A stretch of 8,125 nucleotides of DNA from contig VBBH01000181.1 of NCBI GenBank assembly GCA_005888695.1, positions 1 to 8,125 of the forward strand. The letters are read 5' to 3'. The notes under the pieces are model-generated. The model saw only the letters and a list, made by a program, of their open reading frames with translations. It had not been told where the DNA came from and did no database searches. The DNA comes from Candidatus Bathyarchaeota archaeon. GTDB taxonomy: Archaea; Thermoproteota; Bathyarchaeia; 40CM-2-53-6. Within the stretch, counting starts at the first letter, position 1. Every line of letters begins with the position of its first letter. Both the position numbers and the translations under genes were made by a program. Below, one piece after another: positions 1 to 7,079 of the stretch.

Positions 1-1238
1 CAAGGCTTCGGGACCCTTTGGGAATATACAACCTCTTTCGCTCCGAGGAAATCTGAGAGCTGTTCAACAGTATCCCGTATTTCTCGTGAGACATTCTTGT
101 GCTTCGGTGCGTGGGGCTCGGCATGTACCGCGTTAATGAGCAGTCTCTCATTTTTCCTGTCCATCAAAGGGTCTAGGCGGCCGATGAATTTGTCACCATA
201 TAGAATCGGGAGTACGTAGTACCCGTATTTCCGCTTATTTTCAGGAGTGTAGATCTCCGTGAGATAGTCGAAATTGAAGAGAAGCTCGGTCCTTGTTCTA
301 TCGCAAATCAGATTGTCGAATGGGGAGAGAAACGAGACTCTTGGCTCCCACGTGTCTGAATCCATTTCTTCAAGAATCTGGACGTCGTTCCTGTGAATGT
401 AGCGCTCGCCCCTTCCAATTGGTCCGTCCTGAATATCGACCGGGTATATCTTTGAGTCGGCTTGTAATCGTTTGAGAGTGTCTTTCAAGTTTGGATAGCG
501 GCCGCGCAGGAAATACCATTTTAGCTCTGATTCGTTTGCGGTGCCGAGCGCTTGGATGGATCGCTGAACCCCTTCATACTCCACCTGCTCTTCTGAAAGT
601 TCCTTCTTTGGAACCCAGCTCGGCAGGAATCGTTCGGATAGGTCGTAGATTTTCTGTTTACCCTCACGACCAACAACCATAACTTCCCCCTTGAAGTACA
701 GATGGAAGAGCATTCGAGATACGTCGCTCCAAGATGACCAGCCAAACGAACGAAGCTTCGTTCTGGATTTGTCTTCGAATTGGCGTGAAAGAAGGGGTCC
801 TCTCTCTTCGAGCTGTCTAAGAACGTAGTCTCGTAATCTCGAATTCGCATTAATCCATTTCTTGACTCTCAAACGCCAGACCGGTCCAAGGGATTTGAGG
901 AAGACATCGGGGTAGTTTCTCATCATGTAATAATAGAGCGGATAGTCTTCCATCAGTACAATCGAGGCTTGATGGGCCCAGTACTCGAAGAGTTTCTTTT
1001 CACTCCAGAGCAGATTATCCAGATGGGATGTGTCGTAGTTTCCAAGTCTACTCCACAGAACGATCTGATGACTCGGCGCTACCGCGCTGATGGGATCTAG
1101 CTGCAGACAGCCGATGTTTCGGGTTAATTCTAGAATATCTTTAGAGGTGGGCTTGTTGGGCCTCCTCCCGGCAAGACCCTGTTTGACGACCGCGAGACGT
1201 CTGACATTTTCTAGAGAAGTGGATACGCTCTTGGGCAC
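1..1238 (-). CDS. YcaQ/AlkZ-family winged-helix DNA glycosylase, 3' end cut by window edge
   Basis: The frame is open for 412 codons with no stop and runs off the left edge; the last two bases (TG) could begin a stop codon, so the protein may be almost complete. The translation matches the HTH_42/YcaQ family, whose studied members (E. coli YcaQ, Streptomyces AlkZ) remove alkylated bases and unhook DNA interstrand crosslinks. Seen in the sequence: a QLD triad at residues 46-48, matching the Q-x-D catalytic motif of YcaQ, followed by SHQIVLWSRLG; a middle region with winged-helix character; and near the C-terminus the family hallmark FLSPFDNLICDR, then FDYLTEIYTPENKRKYGYYV and GRLDPLMDRK. The length fits the usual ~400 residues. 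An in-frame TGA at 1263-1265 limits the start, and GTG at 1236-1238 is the first ordinary start after it; no Shine-Dalgarno site is visible. Family assignment is firm; substrate is inferred. Confidence 0.88.
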   Translation of the reverse strand, partial: MPKSVSTSLENVRRLAVVKQGLAGRRPNKPTSKDILELTRNIGCLQLDPISAVAPSHQIVLWSRLGNYDTSHLDNLLWSEKKLFEYWAHQASIVLMEDYPLYYYMMRNYPDVFLKSLGPVWRLRVKKWINANSRLRDYVLRQLEERGPLLSRQFEDKSRTKLRSFGWSSWSDVSRMLFHLYFKGEVMVVGREGKQKIYDLSERFLPSWVPKKELSEEQVEYEGVQRSIQALGTANESELKWYFLRGRYPNLKDTLKRLQADSKIYPVDIQDGPIGRGERYIHRNDVQILEEMDSDTWEPRVSFLSPFDNLICDRTRTELLFNFDYLTEIYTPENKRKYGYYVLPILYGDKFIGRLDPLMDRKNERLLINAVHAEPHAPKHKNVSREIRDTVEQLSDFLGAKEVVYSQRVPKP

Positions 1239-1278
1239 GAGAAAGGAAATCGTCGAGCCTTTTCATAAGGCTAGCTGA

Positions 1279-1485
1279 ATGTCCGCGACAGCCGACTTCG
1301 TAGTCGAGACAATTCTCGGGTTCATAGCGTTGAACTCGACTTTGACTGTGGTTATCCACCTCACCAACGCGTTCTTGCTTGGTGTCTTCACCACCTACTT
1401 GATCGGCTTCGCGGACAGCGCAGAGAAAACTGGCGCTGTCATCGCCCGGGCTGCGACGAAGGGTTCATCGCTGAGACCAGCATAG
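1279..1485 (+). CDS. Possible small membrane protein, unknown function
   Basis: A 68-codon ATG ORF diverging from the glycosylase gene, with 40 bases between the two starts. The product has a long hydrophobic stretch at about residues 8-44, enough for one long or two short membrane segments, then a short polar, alanine-rich tail. A weak AAGG lies about 8 bases before the ATG. No family was recognised. In its favour are the hydrophobic pattern and the fit into an otherwise empty gap that ends just before a possible terminator. Against it, a 72-codon ORF overlaps on the other strand and short ORFs arise by chance at this base composition. Confidence 0.3.
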   Translation: MSATADFVVETILGFIALNSTLTVVIHLTNAFLLGVFTTYLIGFADSAEKTGAVIARAATKGSSLRPA

Positions 1486-1502
1486 CCTCGATTAGATGTA
1501 AA

Positions 1503-1520
1503 CGAAAACTAAAATTTTCG
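1503..1520. terminator. AT-rich inverted repeat between convergent gene ends
   Basis: CGAAAA (1503-1508) and TTTTCG (1515-1520) are perfect inverted arms around a six-base CTAAAA loop. The site lies between the 3' ends of the small plus-strand ORF and the minus-strand DsbA-like gene. On the minus strand it gives two T runs (TTTTAGTTTTCG), which would suit archaeal transcription termination. The stem is weak, so this is only a candidate. Confidence 0.3.
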
Positions 1521-1560
1521 GCTTAACCTGACAGCAGTCTTAGCAAAAGGGCTCTCTGAC

Positions 1561-2181
1561 TTATTGCTTGGAGTTTCCCAAGGCTTCGATTAGGGCTTTG
1601 GCGACTGCTTCGCCATCGTGTCTGGCCCCGTTGACATAGAATGTAGGGGTTCCGTTTACACCGCTCCTCACTCCACTCATGAAGTCGTCTTTGATCCGTT
1701 TCTGGTATGTATGTTGAGTTATCTCTCGCTCGAACTTTTGTGTGTCCAAGCCCAGCTTCTTTGCATAGCCGAACGCAATATTTGGATCGCCGAGAGTTGC
1801 TTGGTGTTCGTAGAGAAAGTCGTGCATGGGCCAGAACTTTTTCTGTACCGCGGCCGCCTCTGCTGTTTCGGCGGCGGTCATAGCGTGCTCGTGTATGTTT
1901 GTTAAGGGAAAGTTGCGAAAGACGAATCGCAATTCGGGGCCGAGGTTCTTCTGGACCTTCTTCACTTCTGGATATGCCGCGCCGCAATAGGGACATTGAT
2001 AGTCGCCGTACTCGACCAGTGTTAGGGGAGCGTTCATGGTTCCTTCTACATGGTCGCGTTCCGGGGTTACTGGGACTGATAGCTTGGGAGCTTCATATCT
2101 GCTCTCTGTTTCCTTAACTCGAGGCTCCAGCAGGGTCTTTCTCGGTTCTCTTTTTGATGTGACTGTTGTTGCTCCGGCCAA
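1561..2181 (-). CDS. DsbA-like thiol:disulfide oxidoreductase, apparently cytoplasmic
   Basis: A 206-residue thioredoxin-fold protein of the DsbA/DSBA-like family, which oxidises, reduces or isomerises disulfides. The redox motif CPYC is at residues 63-66 in the context VEYGDYQCPYCGAAYPEV. The helical insert includes FRNFPLTNIHEHA and KFWPMHDFLYEHQ. The cis-proline loop GTPTFYVNG has Pro179. No signal peptide or membrane anchor is present: the first ~35 residues are polar and charged, so the protein probably stays in the cytoplasm, and its substrate is unknown. The TTG start at 2179-2181 is the only ordinary start between an upstream in-frame TGA and the conserved domain; no well-placed Shine-Dalgarno site precedes it. 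The next in-frame ATG (residue 49) would cut into the conserved DHVEG lead-in. It follows the hydrolase pseudogene on the same strand after a 163-base gap, so it probably has its own promoter. Confidence 0.87.
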   Translation of the reverse strand: MAGATTVTSKREPRKTLLEPRVKETESRYEAPKLSVPVTPERDHVEGTMNAPLTLVEYGDYQCPYCGAAYPEVKKVQKNLGPELRFVFRNFPLTNIHEHAMTAAETAEAAAVQKKFWPMHDFLYEHQATLGDPNIAFGYAKKLGLDTQKFEREITQHTYQKRIKDDFMSGVRSGVNGTPTFYVNGARHDGEAVAKALIEALGNSKQ

Positions 2182-2250
2182 TCTTGATTTCAGCTCTTCT
2201 CCGTCACTTACCCTTGGTCAGGTTTCTTAGACTGATAATACTATCGGACC

Positions 2251-2260
2251 TAGAAAAAGG
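2251..2260 (-). terminator. Possible T-tract terminator after the hydrolase
   Basis: On the minus strand this reads CCTTTTTCTA, a five-T run right after a C-rich block and about 85 bases beyond the hydrolase stop codon. Archaeal RNA polymerase often stops at such T runs without a strong hairpin. The run is short and no expression data exist here. Confidence 0.22.
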
Positions 2261-2344
2261 GGGCGCTCACATCTCCCGTTAGGTCGGTTCTCGGGTGATG
2301 CGGGCCTGTTGGGATTTTTCATCGTTAGGGTTTCGAGGTTTCAC

Positions 2345-3204
2345 CTAGCTAATAGCGGGTGCGAGTGTCAGTTCTGAATCTTCATTCGAGTTGCCTTGGA
2401 CCGATTGTGCCGCACGCTCTATCACTTCTGCCACTGCGTCCGCCTGGGATATCATGGATAAGTGCCCTCCCCTAACTTGGACTATGTGCGATTGTGCGCG
2501 TTGGGCCATGAAGAGTTGCGCCCATGGAGGTATGACATTGTCAAGCGTCCCTAGTGAGTACCATGATGGGATTGACTTCCAAGCGGGCGTCCCTGACTTG
2601 ATGGGTAGAGCACTTAGGAGGAAGGGTCGTTGGGTGGCTGCCAAGATTGCGCCTTGCTTGGCTGAGAGATCGTTGGCAAAGCATGAAGGAAACACGATTT
2701 GCTTAACGAACAGATCGAAATCGCCTGGTGAGCCAGGTATCGGCACAAAGTCGAACAGCTTGGTAAAGTCTCCTGCGAGGCATGAACTGGGTTGACCGGT
2801 TGGTGGAGGTGCGGTGGCTAGGTCTTGGAGAGACTCGCCTTGGTCAGGTACGAAGGCGTCAACGTAGACGAGAGCCTTGACGTTCAAATTGCCCGCTGCC
2901 GCATGGTAATGACAGCTCCTCCATAGGAGTGTCCGACTAGGATTATTGGTCCGGAAATCGTGGAGAGGAAGCTTGCAATATAGGCCGAGTCTGACGTCAT
3001 TCCGCGCAATGGGTTGGGCGGCACGTAGACTGTGTACCCTTCGTCTTGGAGGATTCGTACGACGCGGCTCCAGCTAGAGCCGTCAGCCCATGCACCGTGA
3101 ATGAGAACGATTGAAGGTTTGACGGTGGAATCGGATCTTGCGCTTACAATAGATGCTGGAATGATGAGTAGAGCGAGGATTGCGAATGGAATGACTTTTT
3201 TCAT
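2345..3204 (-). pseudogene. Secreted alpha/beta hydrolase, broken by a one-base frameshift
   Basis: Two reading frames (2884-3204 and 2345-2887) are halves of one alpha/beta-hydrolase of about 286 residues. The first half has a signal peptide at residues 1-22 (MKK, hydrophobic core, SIVSA before a likely cleavage), the oxyanion-hole motif HGAWADGSSW and the nucleophile elbow GHSYGG with Ser93. It then runs into a stop six codons after VIT. Adding one A to ACCATGCGG (minus strand, near 2902-2905) restores VITNAAAGNLNVKALVYVDAF and joins the second half, which holds the probable acid Asp in GTLDNVIPP and the catalytic His in RGGHLSM. The family resembles bacterial salicylate-esterase-like hydrolases; the substrate is unknown. 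The ATG start has a strong Shine-Dalgarno site, unlike other genes here, which hints at transfer from bacteria. The break may be real decay or a sequencing error. Confidence 0.85.
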
Positions 3205-3214
3205 TTCTATCGTT

Positions 3215-3222
3215 TCACCTCC
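3215..3222 (-). promoter_or_regulatory. Strong Shine-Dalgarno site of the hydrolase
   Basis: The minus strand reads GGAGGTGA here, ten bases before the ATG at 3202-3204. It is the only near-consensus ribosome binding site at a gene start in this window and it fixes the hydrolase start. Confidence 0.7.
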
Positions 3223-3255
3223 GCTAGGGATAGCCTACTTTTTGCGTGGTGAATA

Positions 3256-3503
3256 GTTGATAAAGTGGTGGCTGATGGAACGATAGTTGCTGGGAACAAA
3301 GACATCAGAATCGCCGGGGGTGTTGACGTTATTCAGCAATATCTTAACGCTGGAGTAGTCGACGAGTTTACCATCCACTATTCCCCAGTGTTTTTCGGCA
3401 ATGGCTCCCCACTGTTTGCAGGAATAAGTAAGAACATCAGTGTAAAAGTCAAGCAGTCCCATCCAAAGAGGTTACGCATGTTACATTCGAGGTGGAGAAA
3501 TGA
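3256..3503 (+). pseudogene. C-terminal remnant of a RibD/dihydrofolate-reductase-type reductase
   Basis: From about residue 11 of this fragment the translation AGNKDIRIAGGVDVIQQYL, then NAGVVDEFTIHYSPVFFG and GSPLFAGI, matches the C-terminal third of the RibD C-terminal-domain/DHFR-like reductases common in bacteria. These use NADPH and are usually ~180 residues. The N-terminal half is missing: the frame opens only after a TAG at 3253-3255, and the sequence before it is the leader of the divergent hydrolase. A second lesion lies near 3455-3460, after VKVKQS. Shifting one base there restores PSKEVTHVTFEVEK and a stop at 3501-3503, which is a typical ending for this family. Without the shift the frame runs on with no family similarity to 3603. 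The fragment lacks much of its fold and should be inactive. Confidence 0.8.
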
Positions 3504-3634
3504 ACCAATTCTTTCAGATTGGCCGAGGGCACAAAGCCTCCTAAAATGTGAGCCGGTTCAAGCACGGGTGGCGACGTGGGTTACAGTAGACGTATTCTTC
3601 TGAGCGTAGCTTTAGTTTCTTCAGTTGGGTTCCT

Positions 3635-4117
3635 TTGCGTGCGTCGGTAGTGTCGACGTTTTACGAGACATTGGACTATTGCTTTGAGCAGGCGTTGAGG
3701 GATATTCTGGGCAGGTCAGTTCAAGGCTCGGTTTACGAACTGCTGGAGCGTAATCGGATTCCTAAGAAGGATATTTCGAGTAGATTCAATGATGTCGCCG
3801 CCGTTTTGCTGAGGTTTCTGGGTACCTGTTCGAGGGTCATTGTTCAGAGAACGGTTGTGGAGATGTACAAGCAGTATTCCCAGAGGATCAACTCTTCCTA
3901 TTGGGACTCATTATCGGATCAATTAACGGCTCTGGAAGAGACTGTGGTCGCCAATCATCTTGCGCCTAGAAGAGCTTGGGAAAATGTTAGTTTCGACAGC
4001 CTAGAAACACTTGATCGATCTGATGATTCGGATGGTCCCAGCCCTGCTAGCCTTAGTCACGGTGGTCTCTATCGTTACAAGCGAGGTACTGCGCCTCCAG
4101 TGACAGATTCAACCTAG
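3635..4117 (+). CDS. Small archaeal protein of unknown function, paralog of the 7376-7801 product
   Basis: A 160-codon ORF. Residues about 8-82 form a mostly helical domain with the signature YETLDYCFEQALRDILGRS, then VYELLERNRIPKKDI, and a segment ending VVEMYKQY. The same pattern occurs in the product at 7376-7801. The tail from about residue 115 is polar, rich in Ser, Asp and Pro, and probably disordered. It resembles a ~80-residue domain seen in many archaeal small proteins and, as I recall, in some archaeal signal-transduction outputs (NitrOD5-like); that label is tentative and gives no function. The TTG start at 3635 and a GTG at 3650 are both possible; no Shine-Dalgarno site favours either. 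It converges on the polymerase gene, with 28 bases between the two stop codons. Confidence 0.72.
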   Translation: MRASVVSTFYETLDYCFEQALRDILGRSVQGSVYELLERNRIPKKDISSRFNDVAAVLLRFLGTCSRVIVQRTVVEMYKQYSQRINSSYWDSLSDQLTALEETVVANHLAPRRAWENVSFDSLETLDRSDDSDGPSPASLSHGGLYRYKRGTAPPVTDST

Positions 4118-4145
4118 GTCCATTATTCCAGCAGTTTGGAGTTTC

Positions 4146-7079
4146 TCAGTGTTGAAGCATCGACCGGAGGGATTTAGTGGTGTATCCCATTGGCAGGAGC
4201 AGGTTCGTGGCTGACGAGCAGAGCAGGTCAATGTATCTCTCAGAGTCGTAGACAGTGTTTTCATCCGCAAGTTCTGGAGGCAATGCTAGCTTCTCCGGTA
4301 CTCCTGCCCAGTCGAGGGTCAGGATATAGTTGACCCGTTGTCCCGCGTGAACTGTTCCTCCCTCCTTTACCAAATGCCTGGCGGCGATTGCTTGGGGAAC
4401 CTTGTGCGTATATTCTCCAAGGTCTTTGCTAAGATTCTTCTCTATCACGAGATCTTCAAGAGGAACCTTCCGTTTTCTAAGCAGAATCGCGTATCGTTCT
4501 AGGACGTTCAGGGCTTTCGGGATTAGGAGTTTGAACTCGCTGGAATTGTTCGCTTTCGAGAAGACTCCTAACATTTCCTCCTGACATTGCCTAACAATAC
4601 CTGGAGTGTCGTGTCTTCGGAGGTCTATTCCCCGGACCTTGACAGTCCCATCTTGAAAGATGCCGTAGTAACGGTTGAGCACTGGAACTCGCGGGTCTAT
4701 TTTCGAATTGAGAAAGACGACCCATTTGTAGATGCCTTCGAAGCTGATCGGGAGATTGAGCTCTCGACTGATCTCACTGCACAGTTCCTCGTACTCTTCA
4801 GCTGTAGCACTGGGTTTCCTGAGCCACATTGAATCCACTATTCCATGGACGAGCTGGAATCCATGGGCTTCTGCCATGGCTACTGCTTGTTTGAGGACCT
4901 TCCTAGAGAAGGCGCACGTGGCTATGTGAGCATCTATCTTTCCAAAGCGGGCGTTCTTAAAACCGAGATAACCAAAGGAATTGTGAACAAGAACACCACC
5001 GCTTCCTGTAAAGAAAGCAGGAAAGTTCTCGTAATCCGAGACCTCAAAACAGTACACGTAAGGGGAGGGAGACTCGATCTGCTCGATTTCTTTTACCGCG
5101 GCAAAGCCAATATCTGAATCCAGTAGTCTCGTGATTCGTGAGTGCCATCCGGTTAAATTTTGAACTTGTCTTCCTTCTCTCTTCAGAACGACTTCGAGTG
5201 TATTCGAAGATGAGTTTACAAGTGATCGCAGCTCGTTGCTCTTGGCCCGCCACAGGTCATTTTCCGATTCTTCTATCTGTTGTCCAATATGTTGAAGAAG
5301 ATCAATGTTTGAGATCGTTGTATTATTGGGGACAATACGTTTAGCTGTCGGGACAAGGTCCCCTTTTGATAGGTCAGCTGCCTTTACTTCAACAAGAAGT
5401 CCATTTCTCAGGATATAGAAGGAATGGTTGGAGGTGCACCTTACTTGTCTCCCATCATCCATTTTTACATGAAGCAATTGCTTTGGAGAAATGGTCTTGA
5501 TGAGTTTTGTGACTCTGGAAAATGTTGATCTTAGATCTTTATCTAGTCCAGCAACAAACAACTCCTTAGTACAATCAAAAACCCCTATGCGACCTCCCAG
5601 TTGGTCGTCGATTACTTTCCCAATGTGCTGGTAGCTTACCTTTCCATCTTGAGATATCAAGACTGGCGAGTCGTATGGTAAGCAACAGACGAGTATCCAT
5701 TTTAGCGCGGATTGTCGTTGGTCGTATAGACTTCTCGCAGTCTCGTCTGTGGCTTCTTTCTTTCGTGTCTTGTAGATGGCCCGTTTCGTGAGTAGAATTT
5801 CTAGTGAGAGTGGGACGATGCCTGTCCATCGTTGGCAGATGTTGTAGTCTAGTTCTGGGACGCGGTTGGTGGAGTCAGGGCAGCATGAGCATTTGACGGT
5901 TTCGCCGCTGAGGTTCTTCTGCCACATGATCTTTGGGTAGAGGCTGGTAAAGTCTAGTTCTCCGATATGGTCGTGGATTCCATATTCTGGTTCGTAGATG
6001 AAGCCTCCGCGATCGGCTACTACAAGCTCGTTTCCGTCCTTCCATTCCTCGGGCTGGTTCTTGTTCCATGGTATGAGGACGTCTTGTTTGACTGCGTGGT
6101 ATAGTTGGAGGCTGGTCATGTTGGTCCCGATCGTTGCTCTGCTGGCGCGCTGGATAGGCATGATACATGTCCTTGAGACTTCGAATAGTCCGGTGAGGCC
6201 GCAGTCGGCGCTGATGAACGCGTTGTGCTGGTCGACGTGTAACCGGCCTAGTAATCGGGCCGCTGTTTCCCGGTAGAGTATCTTTCCATATGAGAAGTAG
6301 CTGTGGCCTTGGACTTCGTAGACATGGAGAGGGGACGGGTCTCGTCCTAGGATTAGCTTGTCCAGGATATTGTTTTCCTGGGATCGTCGGGCGAGGTAGG
6401 GGAAGATGAACGAGTCTCCACCCTCCGTCACGACAACATCCGGATCCTCTACTTGAAAGGCTTCGACGAGTCCTAGGATTTTTTCGGGCTCGTTGCCTGA
6501 GTCTATGGTTAGAGATCCACAGTCACCTGCTATCTCGACAGAGTCAAGTTCGTCTTCGAAGGTACGGATTTTCCTCGTCTTCTTGGTATTGACTTGCAGC
6601 TTGACAGTTTTGAGCGGTGGTATTTGGTAGTCGCAAGATTCCCTTGAATCTTGGAGGGTCCAGTCGACTCCCCTGCTTGTTTCTTCTGCTTCAACTAGTG
6701 CAAGAGGAAAGAGGTTTTTGTGGTAGAGGTACATCTGTGGCGAGGGAATGTCGATATCGTAGAAGCGGAATTTGGAGTATCGGCTTGTCTTCTGGATTTT
6801 CTTAGCGAGATCCGAGGCTTCCCGGTCGCCATCAACCTCTACTTCGAGGACTCGAGATTTTTCTCTGTCGCCAGCCTTCTCGTACTTTTCTACAAACTTG
6901 GAACTGATCATTTCGGGTTGGCAGGCGAGTTCTAACAGGTCTCTGTAATTTCCGCCTATGTGGATTCTTGGCTTCCAAGGATCGATCAGCCGGACGTGAC
7001 TACCGTCTGTCCTCTTGATCCATATGATCATCTGGCCGGCTTTTGGGTAGAGGTCGAGAATCCAGCCTGTATGCTTCAA
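4146..7079 (-). CDS. Divergent archaeal B-family DNA polymerase with an in-frame intein
   Basis: A 977-residue precursor. Exteins 1-465 and 701-977 would splice to a 742-residue polymerase of the divergent archaeal PolB2-like type, with family marks GWILDLYPKAG (N-terminus), VVADRGGFIYEP and a Cys cluster CSCCPDS plus a later Cys (396-415). Motif A is intact (ELDFTSLYP, Asp376). Motif B is KWILVC/SFGYLGFKNARFG (Lys460), interrupted by the intein. Motif C reads HGIVDS instead of YGDTDS: the first Asp is Ile and the second (precursor Asp749) is kept. The KVRGIDLRRHDTP thumb-side motif is present. The exonuclease looks dead: the Exo I position reads LQVN (161-164) where DIE is expected, Exo II reads GGDSFIFPYL with Ile225 for Asp, and no Exo III YxxxD is visible. 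The TTG start at 7077-7079 is the only ordinary start between an in-frame TAG and the conserved N-terminus. A role in lesion bypass or repair is inference. Confidence 0.93.
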   Translation of the reverse strand: MKHTGWILDLYPKAGQMIIWIKRTDGSHVRLIDPWKPRIHIGGNYRDLLELACQPEMISSKFVEKYEKAGDREKSRVLEVEVDGDREASDLAKKIQKTSRYSKFRFYDIDIPSPQMYLYHKNLFPLALVEAEETSRGVDWTLQDSRESCDYQIPPLKTVKLQVNTKKTRKIRTFEDELDSVEIAGDCGSLTIDSGNEPEKILGLVEAFQVEDPDVVVTEGGDSFIFPYLARRSQENNILDKLILGRDPSPLHVYEVQGHSYFSYGKILYRETAARLLGRLHVDQHNAFISADCGLTGLFEVSRTCIMPIQRASRATIGTNMTSLQLYHAVKQDVLIPWNKNQPEEWKDGNELVVADRGGFIYEPEYGIHDHIGELDFTSLYPKIMWQKNLSGETVKCSCCPDSTNRVPELDYNICQRWTGIVPLSLEILLTKRAIYKTRKKEATDETARSLYDQRQSALKWILVCCLPYDSPVLISQDGKVSYQHIGKVIDDQLGGRIGVFDCTKELFVAGLDKDLRSTFSRVTKLIKTISPKQLLHVKMDDGRQVRCTSNHSFYILRNGLLVEVKAADLSKGDLVPTAKRIVPNNTTISNIDLLQHIGQQIEESENDLWRAKSNELRSLVNSSSNTLEVVLKREGRQVQNLTGWHSRITRLLDSDIGFAAVKEIEQIESPSPYVYCFEVSDYENFPAFFTGSGGVLVHNSFGYLGFKNARFGKIDAHIATCAFSRKVLKQAVAMAEAHGFQLVHGIVDSMWLRKPSATAEEYEELCSEISRELNLPISFEGIYKWVVFLNSKIDPRVPVLNRYYGIFQDGTVKVRGIDLRRHDTPGIVRQCQEEMLGVFSKANNSSEFKLLIPKALNVLERYAILLRKRKVPLEDLVIEKNLSKDLGEYTHKVPQAIAARHLVKEGGTVHAGQRVNYILTLDWAGVPEKLALPPELADENTVYDSERYIDLLCSSATNLLLPMGYTTKSLRSMLQH
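4980..5684 (-). other. Mini-intein inside the DNA polymerase
   Basis: A 235-residue protein-splicing element at precursor residues 466-700. Block A starts with Cys466 (CLPYDSPVLI). Block B is GRQVRCTSNHSFYI with the TxxH motif at intein residues 84-87. Block F is YVYCFEVSDYENFPAFF, and block G ends GGVLVHN with the His-Asn pair. The +1 extein residue is Ser701, so every residue of the standard Cys1/His-Asn/Ser splicing route is present and it should splice. Removal joins KWILVC to SFGYLGF within polymerase motif B. No LAGLIDADG or other homing-endonuclease motif is seen. Intein residues ~111-200 are a charged, mostly helical linker of unknown role, longer than a minimal splicing domain needs. 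Confidence 0.93.

Noticed and set aside
521..850. Minus-strand 109-codon ORF inside the glycosylase gene
   Set aside because: It overlaps, in another frame, the intact 412-codon YcaQ-type frame and its product has no coherent domain.
1141..1359. Minus-strand 72-codon ORF at the 5' end of the glycosylase
   Set aside because: The conserved glycosylase N-terminus (LENVRRLAVVKQG) lies in a different frame over the same bases, so this is a shadow.
1523..1996. Minus-strand 157-codon ORF overlapping the DsbA-like gene
   Set aside because: The other frame has CPYC, cis-Pro and full-length family similarity; this one is Arg-rich and low-quality.
2391..2795. Plus-strand 134-codon ORF opposite the hydrolase
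   Set aside because: It is antisense to the conserved second half of the hydrolase and shows no family pattern.
2884..2904. Programmed frameshift in the hydrolase
   Set aside because: There is no slippery heptamer or downstream structure at the junction, and a simple one-base loss explains it.
3510..3575. tRNA-like look of TGGCCGAG and GGTTCAAGC
   Set aside because: The would-be T stem does not pair (GCCGG against ACGGG) and no anticodon or acceptor stem can be drawn.
4980..5684. Reading the polymerase insert as a homing-endonuclease intein
   Set aside because: No LAGLIDADG or HNH motif is visible, and the insert is only 235 residues, too short for a normal splicing domain plus endonuclease.
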